A program made the position numbers and the translations under genes. A DNA stretch of 64,000 bases, from positions 37,895 through 101,894 of the forward strand of contig NZ_JAPMXC010000005.1 in NCBI RefSeq assembly GCF_026624755.1. Direction: 5' to 3'. Below are positions 39,592 to 51,007 of the stretch, in pieces. This stretch comes from Robbsia betulipollinis (GTDB lineage Bacteria; Pseudomonadota; Gammaproteobacteria; Burkholderiales; Burkholderiaceae). The notes under the pieces were generated by a model. It was not told the origin of the DNA. It saw nothing but the letters and a program-made list of their open reading frames with translations, and searched no databases. Position 1 is the first letter of the stretch. Each line of letters starts with the position of its first letter.

Positions 39592-40248
39592 ATGACCACC
39601 GCAGACCTGTTCGAATCGATGGCGTCGCCGTTGCCACCCGTCGAAGCCATCGGCCCCGCTTCGTACCTGTTGCGCGGCTTCGCCCTGTCCCACGCGGACG
39701 GTTTGATCGGGGCATTGCACGACATCGCGGCCGCGGCCCCGTTTCGCCGGATGCGCACACCTGGAGGAGCGACGATGTCGGTGGCGCTGACGAACTGCGG
39801 CATGCTCGGCTGGGTCTCCGACCGTCATGGCTACCGTTACGAGCGGATCGATCCGCGAACCGGGCGTGCCTGGCCGCCGCTGCCGGACGCGTTTTCGCAA
39901 CTGGCGCGCGAAGCCGCCGTACAGGCCGGGTTCGACGCCTTCGCGCCGGACGCCTGTCTGATCAACCGCTACCTGCCGGGGACGAAGATGTCGTTGCACC
40001 AGGACCGGGACGAACGCGATTTCAGCGCGCCGATCGTATCGGTTTCGCTCGGCATCCCCGCGGTGTTCCAGTTCGGCGGCATGGCGCGCGGCGACAAGGC
40101 GCTGCGCGTGCCGGTCTTCCACGGCGACGTGGTGGTCTGGGGCGGTGTCGACCGGCTGCGCTTTCACGGCGTGCTGCCGCTCAAAACGGCGCGACACGCG
40201 ACGCTGGGTGAACAGCGCATCAATCTGACGTTCCGCAAGGCGGGATGA
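39592..40248 (+). CDS. alkB: Alkylated DNA repair dioxygenase AlkB
   Basis: Fe(II)/2-oxoglutarate dioxygenase that removes methyl groups from 1-methyladenine and 3-methylcytosine. The 218 residues include the NRYLPGTKMSLHQDRDERDF segment (iron ligands His and Asp), the distal His in DRLRFHGVLPLK and the 2-oxoglutarate Arg in RINLTFRKAG. The length matches E. coli AlkB (216). ada follows 161 bases later in the same direction, as a small alkylation-repair cluster; a hexanucleotide repeat lies between the two. Confidence 0.95.
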   Translation: MTTADLFESMASPLPPVEAIGPASYLLRGFALSHADGLIGALHDIAAAAPFRRMRTPGGATMSVALTNCGMLGWVSDRHGYRYERIDPRTGRAWPPLPDAFSQLAREAAVQAGFDAFAPDACLINRYLPGTKMSLHQDRDERDFSAPIVSVSLGIPAVFQFGGMARGDKALRVPVFHGDVVVWGGVDRLRFHGVLPLKTARHATLGEQRINLTFRKAG

Positions 40249-40263
40249 GGCGGGACGCCGCGC

Positions 40264-40297
40264 AGCGATAGCGATAGCGATAGCGATAGCGATAGCG
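40264..40297. repeat. Hexanucleotide repeat between alkB and ada
   Basis: Five perfect AGCGAT copies plus AGCG, 16 bases after the alkB stop and about 112 bases before the ada start. Such arrays change length by slippage. Confidence 0.9.
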
Positions 40298-40409
40298 GCG
40301 GCGACCGCACGACCTTCTGAATTCGACCGCAAGCGACGGGGTGCCGCGGACCGGTCCGGGCACCATGCTTCAACCACGCTTCGCCCCGAACCCTTTGCCG
40401 GGAGCCACC

Positions 40410-41579
<1,170 letters not shown>

Positions 41580-41661
41580 ACGCTTGATTTGCCAAGCATT
41601 CCGCAAGCGGCGATGAGAGTGCTATCCTCGCTTCCGACATTTTTCATCGTCGGATCGAAGC

Positions 41662-43476
41662 ATGCGCATGCCGTTTTCTGCTCCTGGACACGCCCCCCTC
41701 GGCACCGGCGAGGCGGGCCGGATTTCCCGCCTCGCGCTGGGCCTGGCCGCGATGATGTATCTCCTGCCCGGCATACTGGGTCACGAGCCGTGGAAGCAGG
41801 ACGAAACCTATACCTTTGGCATCATCGACCACATCCTGAAGACCGGCGAATGGCTGGTTCCGATGAATGCCGGGCAGCCCTTCATGGAGAAGCCGCCGCT
41901 CTACATGTGGGTGTCGAGTCTGTTCGCCTACCTGTTCCAGCCGCTGTTGCCGCCGCATGACGGCGCGCGGCTGGCCAGCGTTCTGTTCGGCGCGCTCGCA
42001 CTGGCGTTCGGCACCAGCGCGGCACGCAGCGCCAATGCGAACGCGCGCGCAAACGCGCCCGTGGTCGTGGGCACCGTTGCGCTGATGGCGGGGTCCCTGG
42101 TGCTGGTGAAGCACCTGCACGATCTCTTCTCCGACGTCGCCCTGCTGGCCGGTTCGGCGATCGCACTCGCCTCGCTCATGCGCGTGGTAGCCGCCGGCGG
42201 GGCAAGCGACACGCCCACGGGCCCGCGCCGCACCGGGCCAAGCCGGACGGACAGCTGCGCGCTGGGCATCGGCATCGGCATTGCCCTGATGAGCAAGGGC
42301 GTGTTTATTCCGGCCGTTTTCGCCGCGCTGGTGACGGTCCTGCCGCTCGTCCACCCGCCCTGCCGCCGACGGCGCTATTTCAGCGCGCTCGCGCTGGCGC
42401 TGCTGGTCAGCCTGCCGTTCCTGCTGATCTGGCCCGCCCTCTTGTATCGCGCGTCCCCTACCTTGTTCATGACCTGGTTCTGGGACAACAACGTCGGCCG
42501 CTTCCTGGGCTTCTCCGTGCCCGAATTGGGTTCGGAAAACGCACGCGGCTTTGTCGTCCAGGCACTGCTGACCTCCGGCTTTCCCGCCGGACCGCTGGCT
42601 CTCGCCAGTCTCGCGCTCGGGGGCTGGCGCCGTCTGCGGGAACCCGCGTATCTGATCGCCACGCTGTTTCTGGCCATCGGTCTGGCGGTATTGAGCGTGT
42701 CCGCCACGGCGCGGCAACTCTATCTGTTGCCGTTCATGCTGCCGGCCGCCATCCTCGCTGCGGACGCCGTGGCGCGTCTGCCGCAAACGCTCGCCACCGG
42801 CTGGGACTGGATCAGCCGCGCGTTGTTCGGCGCCGCCGCCATTCTCGTCTGGGCCGCCTGGTTCATCATGCGGCAACCGGTCGAGACCCATTCTCCGCTC
42901 GGCTTCGCGGCGCGCTGGCTGCCGCTCGATTACGTCCTGCCGTTGCAGCCGGTCGCGGTGCTGGCGGCCGTGGTGTTGACCCTCGCCTGGATGGGATGCG
43001 TCGCGATGCTGTCCGCGCACGGACGATGGCGCGGCGTGCTGTCCTGGTTCGCGGGCGTGACGCTGGTCTGGGGGCTGCTGACGACCCTGCTGCTGCCCTG
43101 GCTGGACCGCGGCAAAAGCTATGGACCGGTGTTCCGGGCGCTGGGCGCGGCCCTGCAACATGACTGGCGAACGGACGACTGCATGGCAAGCGTGCATCTC
43201 GGCGAGTCGGAAGCGCCGATGCTGTATTACTTCACCCGCATACCGCACCGCCCGGTGGCGGGGAAAGCCGCCACCCCTGTGTCCTGCCGCTGGATGATCG
43301 TACAAGGACGGCAAAGCCAGGCACAGGTGTCCCCGACGCAGTGGGCCTCCTATTGGCGCGGAGCGCGGCAAGGAGACACGCGGGAACAGCTGGTGGTATA
43401 TCGTGCGCTGCCCGGGCGCCAGGTCCATCGGCCGGCTGTCGGGCAGCGCCTCGACGCCGCACCGGCCGCGCCGTGA
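41662..43476 (+). CDS. GT-C fold glycosyltransferase (family 39 / ArnT-like), integral membrane
   Basis: About 604 residues with 10-12 hydrophobic segments. The first luminal loop carries the DE signature of this fold (EPWKQDETYTFGIIDHIL) and EKPPLYMWVSSLF, typical for PMT/ArnT-type transferases, which move a sugar from a polyprenyl-phosphate donor to lipid A, protein or a polymer at the periplasmic face. The C-terminal part contains a mixed periplasmic domain. The sugar and acceptor cannot be read from sequence; arabinose transfer to lipid A is possible but no arn genes are nearby. Confidence 0.8.
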   Translation: MRMPFSAPGHAPLGTGEAGRISRLALGLAAMMYLLPGILGHEPWKQDETYTFGIIDHILKTGEWLVPMNAGQPFMEKPPLYMWVSSLFAYLFQPLLPPHDGARLASVLFGALALAFGTSAARSANANARANAPVVVGTVALMAGSLVLVKHLHDLFSDVALLAGSAIALASLMRVVAAGGASDTPTGPRRTGPSRTDSCALGIGIGIALMSKGVFIPAVFAALVTVLPLVHPPCRRRRYFSALALALLVSLPFLLIWPALLYRASPTLFMTWFWDNNVGRFLGFSVPELGSENARGFVVQALLTSGFPAGPLALASLALGGWRRLREPAYLIATLFLAIGLAVLSVSATARQLYLLPFMLPAAILAADAVARLPQTLATGWDWISRALFGAAAILVWAAWFIMRQPVETHSPLGFAARWLPLDYVLPLQPVAVLAAVVLTLAWMGCVAMLSAHGRWRGVLSWFAGVTLVWGLLTTLLLPWLDRGKSYGPVFRALGAALQHDWRTDDCMASVHLGESEAPMLYYFTRIPHRPVAGKAATPVSCRWMIVQGRQSQAQVSPTQWASYWRGARQGDTREQLVVYRALPGRQVHRPAVGQRLDAAPAAP

Positions 43477-43483
43477 ACACGCG

Positions 43484-44215
43484 TCAGATGCGTCGCAGCG
43501 CCGTGTCGAGCGCGCGGGCGGAGGCGCGCTCGGCATTCCCCAGCGTCCGGACGCGGAACACGCGCTGGCGATTGTGGCCGGCCGCCGCGAGCGACGACCA
43601 GATCAGGTCGATGCGGGTGACGGCCAATGCGCGTTCCTGCCGGACCGCGAGTTCGCTGGCGGCATACTGACCGATCTTGCGGTTCTGGTCCCAGACGGTC
43701 GCATTCCGGCTATCGGGGTCGATTTCGACGCCGAAACAGCCGATCGCGAAACGTCCCGCGGTGGCGCGCGTACGCCACACCGCACGTCGGCGGCATAGCC
43801 AGGCGGCCAGGAAGTACAACAGGGGCGCCACCACCAGCCAGCCATTGGAATCGCGCACCGCCACCGCGAGTTCCCCGAAACCGGCATGCAGCGCGTAGAA
43901 GGCGATCGACAACACCGCGAAGGCGCCGCCCAGTAACGACAACGCACGCAGCAGTTGCCGCAGCCAGCGCGGCAGGGGCTGGAAAGGATGCGCCGCGCCG
44001 GGACGCGCGCCCGGGAGCGCAACCAGCAGAAACAGATAAAGCAGATGGAGAATCGCGACCGGCGAGGAGCCGATGTCATCCAGGATTTCGGCGAAACCCG
44101 CCTCGGACATCGAATACAGCCAGCGCGCGATGAACAGGATGCCGATCGCGCGCAGCGCGAACAGCGTGGCACTTCCCGGTACCGCGTTTTCACGTGCCCG
44201 CTGATGGCTCTGCAC
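43484..44215 (-). CDS. Membrane protein of unknown function
   Basis: About 243 residues if it begins at the GTG at 44215, which has GGGAGAG upstream; a longer in-frame start at 44329 has weaker support. Four hydrophobic stretches are seen (ATLFALRAIGILFIARWLY, SPVAILHLLYLFLLVALPG, LRALSLLGGAFAVLSIAFYAL and NGWLVVAPLLYFLAAWLCRR), then a soluble C-terminus of about 100 residues containing FAIGCFGVEIDPDSRNATVW. I do not recognise the family. It converges with the glycosyltransferase gene, the two stops being 8 bases apart. Confidence 0.55.
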   Translation of the reverse strand: MQSHQRARENAVPGSATLFALRAIGILFIARWLYSMSEAGFAEILDDIGSSPVAILHLLYLFLLVALPGARPGAAHPFQPLPRWLRQLLRALSLLGGAFAVLSIAFYALHAGFGELAVAVRDSNGWLVVAPLLYFLAAWLCRRRAVWRTRATAGRFAIGCFGVEIDPDSRNATVWDQNRKIGQYAASELAVRQERALAVTRIDLIWSSLAAAGHNRQRVFRVRTLGNAERASARALDTALRRI

Positions 44216-44474
44216 AGACTCTCCCGATATGGCTTCCCGCGTCGCCGAGCGCGCTCGCGCGGCCACGCCAACGGTTGGCATTATAAGGATCGGCACCGCC
44301 AATCGTGCATGCCGGCGGGAACCATTCATGCACCGGCGGGATCAGCCGTTGTTTTCGCGCACGGCGGCGGTGCGTACGACGCCGCCCCGCAGGCGGGCGA
44401 CCATGCGGGGCGGAGCGGTGCGCAGCGGCAGTCGGCCGGGCCCGGCAGCGTACCGGGCCGCTGGCCGGGATCGA

Positions 44475-45536
44475 TCAGCAGGCCTTCACGTCGCGCAGCG
44501 CGGGGCGCTGCTGGTGGATCAGCTTCTCGTAGGCCAGCACATACTCCTGCGCCATGCGCTTCGCGGTGAAACGTTCCTCGAACCGGCGCCGCACGCCCGC
44601 GCGCGGCAGCAGGTGCAGCCGGTTGATCGCCGCCACCGCGCCGATCTCGTCCTCGACGATGAAGCCGGAGACGCCGTTGTCGATGACTTCCGGCACCGAA
44701 CCCCGATTGAAGGCGATCACCGGCGTGCCGCATGCCATCGCCTCGATCATCACCAGGCCAAAGGGCTCCGGCCAATCGATAGGGAACACCAGCGCATGCG
44801 CGCCGCCCAGGAAGGCAGGCTTCTGCGCCTCCGAAATCTCGCCGATGAATTCGACATGCGACTGCGACAGCAGCGGCTTGATCTGCGATTCGAAATACGC
44901 CCGGTCCGCATTGTCGAGCTTCGCCGCGATCTTCAGCGGCAAACCCGCCTTGGCCGCGATCCGGATCGCGCGGTCCAGCCCCTTTTCCGGCGAGACGCGT
45001 CCCAGGAAGGCCAGATAACCCGGCTTGATGTCGGTACGCGGCGTCAGCAGCTTTTCCGGAAGGCCATGCAGCACCGTGGTTAGCCAATTCGCCTGGGCAA
45101 GTGGCTGACGCTGATGATCCGAGATCGAAATGACGTTCGTCTGATTGAATTGCCGGAAAACCGGCTGCAGTTCCGGCAAGTCGAGACGGCCATGCATCGT
45201 CGTCACGTTCGGCGTCTGCTGCCGGCTGAACAGCGAAAACGGGTAGTAATCGATGTGGGAATGCAGGACATCGAACTCGTCCGCGCGCTGGCGCACGTGC
45301 TCGACCAGCAGCATATGCGGCGCGACGGTATCCCGAATGGTCGGATCCAGCCGCAGCGCCTGCGGCCAGACGGCGTCCAGCTTGGCCGATGTCTGCGAAT
45401 CGCCACTGGCGAACAGCGTCACCTCATGTCCCAGTTCGACCAGCGCTTCGGTGAGATAAGATACGACCCGTTCCGTGCCACCGTAAAGCTTGGGCGGCAC
45501 TGCTTCGTGTAACGGGGCGATCTGGGCGATTCGCAT
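44475..45536 (-). CDS. GT-B glycosyltransferase (family 4)
   Basis: 353 residues. The N-terminus MRIAQIAPLHEAVPPKLYGG, followed by TERVVSYLTEALVELGHEV, is typical of family 4 sugar transferases that make glycans or glycolipids in the cytoplasm. The donor-binding half contains PGYLAFLGRVSPEKGLDRAI and the E-x7-E motif in PEPFGLVMIEAMACGTPVI, followed by NRGSVPEVIDNGVSGFIVED. The length is usual. It is divergent from the ABC exporter gene; whether they act together is not shown. Confidence 0.85.
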   Translation of the reverse strand: MRIAQIAPLHEAVPPKLYGGTERVVSYLTEALVELGHEVTLFASGDSQTSAKLDAVWPQALRLDPTIRDTVAPHMLLVEHVRQRADEFDVLHSHIDYYPFSLFSRQQTPNVTTMHGRLDLPELQPVFRQFNQTNVISISDHQRQPLAQANWLTTVLHGLPEKLLTPRTDIKPGYLAFLGRVSPEKGLDRAIRIAAKAGLPLKIAAKLDNADRAYFESQIKPLLSQSHVEFIGEISEAQKPAFLGGAHALVFPIDWPEPFGLVMIEAMACGTPVIAFNRGSVPEVIDNGVSGFIVEDEIGAVAAINRLHLLPRAGVRRRFEERFTAKRMAQEYVLAYEKLIHQQRPALRDVKAC

Positions 45537-45972
45537 TGCAATTCCCCTTTCGGAATATGTCGGGATACGCTTTGGGGCGAGACGTGCCGTAATACAGTTA
45601 GGCAGGTGCGATTATCTCCGGGGATAATCCGCATGTCGCGGGCTTCTTTCAAACTATTTACGTTGTTACATTAATGAAACACTATGCCGTTCTGGCGCCT
45701 TTCCCGAGGGGGTACAGTATCCCTCCGGTAAGGAAAGAAACCCTGCCGGATACCGCGCGGTCGCCTGCAATCGATGGCAGACTGTCGCCTGCCGGTGCGC
45801 TACGAGCCACCGCACGCTCACCCATGGACCGATGAAACGCGTCGGTCCCGCCGCCGACATTGATGGCGCACGTCGGCCCGTTTGCCCATCTCGCCCGGCC
45901 GCCGTCATTGCGCGATGTTTTCCGCATTCCTTGTCGTTTCATTTTCGCATCGATCCGTAACAGGTCCTGGAT
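45537..45972. other. Divergent promoter region between a glycosyltransferase and an ABC exporter
   Basis: No gene is supported; the short minus-strand frames at 45666-45942 have no homology I can see. An imperfect dyad GAGGG-N10-CCCTC lies near 45704-45723 and could be an operator. A/T-rich sequence near 45655-45680 is the most promoter-like part. Confidence 0.35.
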
Positions 45973-47850
45973 ATGTCAAATACCTACAACGGCCCGACTG
46001 ATACCGTTTTCGAAAAGCTGTCTCCCGCCGAGCGCAATGCGCGTTATGCGGACATGGCGAGTTACGCGCAACGCCCGCTCGCCTTTCTGCTGAGCTACAT
46101 CAAAAGGCATCCGCTGGCGCACGGAATCGTGCTGACGAGCGTGCTGGTGGCCGTCGGCTGCGCGCTGGCGTCGCAATATGCGATCAAGCATCTGATCGAC
46201 GTCCTCGGCCAGGGGCGCGATCACAATACCGCCCTGTGGAGCGCCTTCGGGATCCTGGTGGCCCTGATCGCCGCCGATAATCTGGCGTGGCGCGTCGGCG
46301 GCTGGGTGGGCGCGCATACCTTCGTGCAGGTCACCGGCGACCTGCGCCGCGACCTGTTCCGCTATCTAAGCGGGCATTCGCCGAACTTCTTCGCCGAGAA
46401 ACAGCCGGGCATGCTGGCGAGCCGCATCACCGCGACCTCGAACGCCATCTACATCGCCGAAAACACCTTTTCGTGGAACGTGCTGCCGCCCTGCATCGCG
46501 GTGGTCGGCGCGATCGTCATGATCATCTCCGTGAACCCGATGATGGCGGCGGGTCTGCTCGGCACATCGGCGATTCTCTCCCTCGTGCTCTACAAACTCG
46601 CCGGACGCGGTACGCAGCGCCACCACGCGTTCGCTTCCCGGGCGGCCGCGGTCGACGGCGAGCTGGTCGACGTGATCGGCAATATGGGCCTGGTGCGCGC
46701 CTTCGGCGCGACCTTCCGCGAGCAACAGCGTTTTGCCGGAAAGATCGGCGACGAGATGGGTACGCGTACGGGCAGCCTGCTGTACCTGGAGAAGCTGCGC
46801 TTGCTGCACGCGGTCGTCACCGCCCTGCTCTCGGCCGGTCTGCTGGGCTGGGCGCTGCTGCTGTGGCAGCGTGGCCAGGCGACATCGGGCGACATCGTGC
46901 TGGTCAGTTCGCTCGGCTTCACCATCCTGCACGGCACGCGCGACCTCGCCGTGGCGCTCGTCGACGTCACGCAGCATGTGGCGCGGCTCGCCGAGGCGGT
47001 CGAGACCCTGTTGCAGCCGCACGGCATGCCGGACGATTCGAACGCGACCACGTTGCAGGAACAGGGCGGCCGTGTCGACTTCGTCAACACCACCTTCGCC
47101 TATCCGCGCCGCAAGCCGATCCTCGAGAACTTCAACCTGACGATCGAACCCGGCCAGCGCGTCGGCCTGATCGGCCGCTCGGGGGCAGGTAAATCGACGG
47201 TGCTCGCGCTGTTGCAACGCTTCTACGATCCGCAGGAAGGCGAGGTCCGCGTCGACGACCAGAACATCGCCCGGCTGACGCAGGACAGCCTGCGCCATGC
47301 GATCGCGCTGGTGCCGCAGGATATCTCGCTGTTTCACCGCACCGTCTTCGAGAACATCCAGTACGGCCGGCCGGACGCCACCGCCGAAGAGGTCTACCAG
47401 GCCGCGGGCGAGGCGCGCTGCACGGAGTTCATCGAGGCGATGCCCGAGGGTTTCGACACGATCGTCGGCGACCGCGGCGTCAAGCTCTCCGGCGGCCAGC
47501 GCCAACGCATCGCGATCGCTCGCGCGATCCTGAAAAATGCCCCCATCCTGCTGCTCGACGAAGCCACCTCGGCGCTCGACAGCGCGTCCGAGGATGCCAT
47601 TCAGCAGGCGCTGGACCGGCTGATGCGGGGACGTACCGTGATCGCGATCGCGCACCGCCTGTCGACCCTGCAGAATTTCGACCGGATCGTCGTGATGAGC
47701 AACGGCAAGGTCATCGACGACGGCGAGCCGTCGGTGCTGCGCACGCAGCCGGGACTGTATCGGGAATTGCTGAGCCGCCAGGGCGGCGCCATCGAGGGCG
47801 ACGGCCAGGACGGCTTCCGTCTCGAAACGGAAATCCGCGAGACCAGCTGA
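45973..47850 (+). CDS. ABC transporter, fused permease and ATPase (exporter type)
   Basis: 625 residues. Six membrane segments fill about 40-330 (starting near [20 protein letters not shown]). The ATPase domain begins near 355 and shows Walker [22 protein letters not shown]-loop [20 protein letters not shown], signature [18 protein letters not shown], Walker [17 protein letters not shown] and switch His in [12 protein letters not shown]. It therefore exports a substrate as a homodimer, like MsbA-type lipid or multidrug exporters. The cargo is unknown; the gene stands alone, divergent from a glycosyltransferase and converging on otsA. Confidence 0.9.
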   Translation: MSNTYNGPTDTVFEKLSPAERNARYADMASYAQRPLAFLLSYIKRHPLAHGIVLTSVLVAVGCALASQYAIKHLIDVLGQGRDHNTALWSAFGILVALIAADNLAWRVGGWVGAHTFVQVTGDLRRDLFRYLSGHSPNFFAEKQPGMLASRITATSNAIYIAENTFSWNVLPPCIAVVGAIVMIISVNPMMAAGLLGTSAILSLVLYKLAGRGTQRHHAFASRAAAVDGELVDVIGNMGLVRAFGATFREQQRFAGKIGDEMGTRTGSLLYLEKLRLLHAVVTALLSAGLLGWALLLWQRGQATSGDIVLVSSLGFTILHGTRDLAVALVDVTQHVARLAEAVETLLQPHGMPDDSNATTLQEQGGRVDFVNTTFAYPRRKPILENFNLTIEPGQRVGLIGRSGAGKSTVLALLQRFYDPQEGEVRVDDQNIARLTQDSLRHAIALVPQDISLFHRTVFENIQYGRPDATAEEVYQAAGEARCTEFIEAMPEGFDTIVGDRGVKLSGGQRQRIAIARAILKNAPILLLDEATSALDSASEDAIQQALDRLMRGRTVIAIAHRLSTLQNFDRIVVMSNGKVIDDGEPSVLRTQPGLYRELLSRQGGAIEGDGQDGFRLETEIRETS

Positions 47851-47943
47851 GGGCGGAAGGCCATCCGGTCGCCCTGCGCCGCGGCCTCGGCTGCCGTTCA
47901 CGGCGCACACGGCGGGACGGACACGGTGCGCCGGCCCGACTCG

Positions 47944-49320
47944 CTATGCGGGGTTCAGCGCCTGCAGGAATGCGTCGCGCCACGCGGACACATTGTCACG
48001 CCGCAGCATCGCCATCATGTCCTCATACCGCGCCTGGCGCTCCGCGAGCGGCATGTGCAACGCCTGCGCCAGCGCCTCGGCCATGCCTTCGACATCCAGC
48101 GGATTGACGATCAATGCCCCGTTCATCTGTTGCGCGGCGCCCGCGAAGCGGGACAGCACCAGTACGCCCGGGTCCGCCGGATCCTGCGCCGCCACGTATT
48201 CCTTGGCAACCAGGTTCATGCCGTCGCGCAGCGGCGTCACATAACCCACATGCGCGGCGCGAAATACCGACGCCAGCACCGGCCGTTCGTACTGACGATG
48301 GATGTAGCGAATGGGCGTCCAGTGCATTTCGCCATAGCGGCCATTGATCCGTCCGGCTTCTGATTCCAGCGCGTCGCGAATGTTCTGGTACGCATCGACG
48401 TCGGCCCGGGTCGGCGGCGCGATCTGCAGAAAGGACACCCGCTGCCGCTCCTCGGGAAACCGCGCCAGCAGGACGTCGAAGGCCTTGAAGCGCTCGACCA
48501 GCCCCTTCGAGTAATCGAGCCGGTCGACGCTGACGATCAGACGGGTGTCGACCAGCGTGCGGTGCAGCGTCCGCAGCACATCGCTGTCGCTGCCGTACTC
48601 CGCCAGCGCCGCCACTTCGTCCGGATGGATGCCGATCGGGAACGCCTGTGCGCGGAGCGTGCGCCCATAGGCCGCGATCGATCCATCGGCCTGGGCCGTG
48701 CCCCCCGCCTCGTGCTGGATATAGTCGACGAAGGCCCGCAGGTCGGGCGCCGTTTGCAGTCCGACCAGATCGTACGAACAGAGCGCGCGCATCAGGTCCG
48801 CGTGCGGGGGAATCGTCGCGAGCACCTGCGCCGCCGGAAACGGCGTATGCAGGAAGAAGCCGATGCGGTTGCGCACGCCCGCCGCGCGCAGCGCCGCGGC
48901 GAAGGGGATCAGGTGATAGTCGTGCGCCCAGATGACGTCGTCGGGGCGCAGCAGGGGCAGCAACTGCTCCGCGAGCCAGCCGTTCACGCGCTTGTAGCCC
49001 TCGTATTCCTCGCGATCGAATTCGGTCAGGTCGCTGCGATAGTGAAGCGTGGGCCAGAGGGTCGCGTTCGAGAAGCCGCGGTAGTACTGCTCGTAGTCGC
49101 GGCGCGACAGACCGATCGTCGCGAACGTCACCGGACCATGCGGCTCGACGGTCATCGTCGGCGGCGGCGCATGGTCGTCGACGATATCGCCGCTCCAGCC
49201 AAACCACATGCCGCCGGTCTCGCGCAACGCGTCGTAGACGCCCACGGCCAGGCCGCCGGCGGCCGGTCCGCCCTCGGAGATCGGGGCGACACGGTTCGAG
49301 ACGATGATCAGTCGGGTCAT
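47944..49320 (-). CDS. otsA: Alpha,alpha-trehalose-phosphate synthase
   Basis: Joins UDP-glucose and glucose-6-phosphate to trehalose-6-phosphate. The 458 residues show [20 protein letters not shown] at the start, [31 protein letters not shown] and [18 protein letters not shown], all hallmarks of family 20 transferases. It lies 53 bases after otsB on the same strand. Trehalose protects against osmotic and drying stress. Confidence 0.95.
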   Translation of the reverse strand: MTRLIIVSNRVAPISEGGPAAGGLAVGVYDALRETGGMWFGWSGDIVDDHAPPPTMTVEPHGPVTFATIGLSRRDYEQYYRGFSNATLWPTLHYRSDLTEFDREEYEGYKRVNGWLAEQLLPLLRPDDVIWAHDYHLIPFAAALRAAGVRNRIGFFLHTPFPAAQVLATIPPHADLMRALCSYDLVGLQTAPDLRAFVDYIQHEAGGTAQADGSIAAYGRTLRAQAFPIGIHPDEVAALAEYGSDSDVLRTLHRTLVDTRLIVSVDRLDYSKGLVERFKAFDVLLARFPEERQRVSFLQIAPPTRADVDAYQNIRDALESEAGRINGRYGEMHWTPIRYIHRQYERPVLASVFRAAHVGYVTPLRDGMNLVAKEYVAAQDPADPGVLVLSRFAGAAQQMNGALIVNPLDVEGMAEALAQALHMPLAERQARYEDMMAMLRRDNVSAWRDAFLQALNPA

Positions 49321-49373
49321 GGACAGGCCGATGGCGCGTTCAGAAGCGGTTCAGAAGAAAAACGGCGGGAAGT

Positions 49374-50120
49374 TCAGGCAGCAGCGGCATCGACGACCTG
49401 GGCGAGCCAGTCGACGAACGCGTCGACCGATGGCAGCCGCAGCGTCGCGAGCGTGTCGCCCTCGCCGATCTTCACCGACAGGCCGCCCAGTTCGTTGACG
49501 ACGGCAAACCCCTTTTCATCGGTCAGATCGTCGCCGGCGAACAGCGGCGTGCGCCCGGCGAAAGGCGCGCCCGTCATGAAGTGACGGATCGCGCGACCCT
49601 TGTCGACGCCCTGCGGCTTGATCTCGAACACCATCTTGCCCGGCTGCAGCACGAAGGCGTCGCCATGCAGCGCCACCGCCTGCCGCGCCGCATCCTCGGC
49701 AACGGCCGCATGCCGCGGTGCGGCGCGATAGTGAACCGCGAGTCCGGCCCCCTTCACTTCGAGCAGCAGCCCGGGATGCGCGGCGACCACGTCCTCGAGC
49801 AGCCGGCGCATGTCGAGCAGGCGCGGATCGCCGAAACCGACGCGCACCGTCTCTCCGTCGAGCCCGCGCCGCTCGGCGCCATGCGAGCCTGCGATCGGCA
49901 GGCGCAGCGGCGCGAGGAAACGGTCGATATCGTCGATTGGGCGGCCCGTGACGATGGCCAGCGCCTGATTGCTGCGCGCGCGCAAGGCTTCCAGCAGCAC
50001 CGGCACGCGCGGCGCGACCTGCACGCCGTCGGGCGTGGGCGCGAGCGCGCACAACGTGCCGTCGAAATCGAAGAAGAACGCGGTGGAATCCAGCGCGGGC
50101 AGGGAGGAAGCGAACGGCAT
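49374..50120 (-). CDS. otsB: Trehalose-6-phosphate phosphatase
   Basis: Removes the phosphate from trehalose-6-phosphate. The 248 residues are of the HAD type, with nucleophile Asp in TAFFFDFDGTLCALAPTPD, Thr/Ser in IVTGRPIDDIDRFL, Lys in KPQGVDKGRAIRHFM and acidic pair in FAGDDLTDEKGFAVVNELGG. The start at 50120 was chosen; the 36-codon in-frame extension upstream lacks family similarity. It is the first gene of the otsBA unit. Confidence 0.94.
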   Translation of the reverse strand: MPFASSLPALDSTAFFFDFDGTLCALAPTPDGVQVAPRVPVLLEALRARSNQALAIVTGRPIDDIDRFLAPLRLPIAGSHGAERRGLDGETVRVGFGDPRLLDMRRLLEDVVAAHPGLLLEVKGAGLAVHYRAAPRHAAVAEDAARQAVALHGDAFVLQPGKMVFEIKPQGVDKGRAIRHFMTGAPFAGRTPLFAGDDLTDEKGFAVVNELGGLSVKIGEGDTLATLRLPSVDAFVDWLAQVVDAAAA

Positions 50121-50375
50121 TTCGCGGAGTCTGATTTGGCAATGGAATGCCGGCATCTTACAACGGGGCGGTCGTTTTGACGAAGGCAAAGGCGTAACAT
50201 TGCGTGTCCACGTGGGCGCTCGCGACACGGGCCGCCAGCGGTGAACCCGCGGAACCGCGCATGCGTGCCGCGGCGTGCGCCCGCCGCGACGTTCCTGCGA
50301 ACGACGCTTTCGATCCGCCGACGCGGCGCCTTGCGCTACAGTCGGCGCGATTCAGGCGATAGCCGGGAGGGTGTT

Positions 50376-50996
50376 ATGCATTTTTACAGGTCCGGGTTGC
50401 GGGCCGTCGCGCCACTGCGGTGCGCACTGCTCGCCGCGCTGCTGGTGGCGGCCTGCGCGCGCCACACGCCGCAGAACTGGCAGCTGACGGACATCGACGG
50501 CCACCTGCCGGACCTGCGTTTCGCGCTCGTCGCCGACAATGGCCAGGCAATGAACCAGGACGCCTTGCGTGGCAAGGTGGTGATGGTGTTCTTCGGCTAT
50601 ACCCACTGCCCGGACATCTGTCCGACGACATTGGCGAAACTGAGCGCCGTGCTGAAAACAGTGGGCCCTGCGGCGAACGATGCGCGGATCGCCTTCATCT
50701 CGGTCGACCCCGCGCGCGACGATCCTGCATCGATGCATGCCTATGTGGACGCCTTCGACGCCGCCCATGCGATCGGCCTGAGCGGCACATCCGACGACGT
50801 CGAGCAACTGGCCAGACGTTACCGTGTCGCCTACGCCGCGGAACGCCGCGACGCCGCCGGCCAGTACGAGGTCACCCACAGCGGCGCGGTCTATCTGTTC
50901 GACCGCGCGGGCCACGCCCGCCTGATCGCCAGCGTCGACGCCGCGCCCGAGAAGATCGCCCACGATCTACGCCTGTTGCTCGCCACTTCTTCCTGA
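50376..50996 (+). CDS. SCO1/SenC family copper chaperone, lipoprotein
   Basis: Thioredoxin-fold protein that helps load copper into the CuA site of cytochrome oxidase. The 206 residues start with a lipoprotein signal (CALLAALLVAACARH, lipidated Cys). The copper ligands are the C-x3-C motif in GYTHCPDICPTTLAKLS and the distal His in VTHSGAVYLFDRAG. GGGAGG precedes ATG 50376. The next gene, a PCuAC copper protein, begins 11 bases later and CtaG follows, so the three form a respiratory copper-delivery unit. Confidence 0.92.
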   Translation: MHFYRSGLRAVAPLRCALLAALLVAACARHTPQNWQLTDIDGHLPDLRFALVADNGQAMNQDALRGKVVMVFFGYTHCPDICPTTLAKLSAVLKTVGPAANDARIAFISVDPARDDPASMHAYVDAFDAAHAIGLSGTSDDVEQLARRYRVAYAAERRDAAGQYEVTHSGAVYLFDRAGHARLIASVDAAPEKIAHDLRLLLATSS

Positions 50997-51007
50997 GACC
51001 CGTCACG

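Noticed and set aside
50241-50376. In-frame extension upstream of the SCO gene
   Set aside because: It would bury the lipoprotein signal peptide and has no ribosome binding site; GGGAGG precedes 50376.
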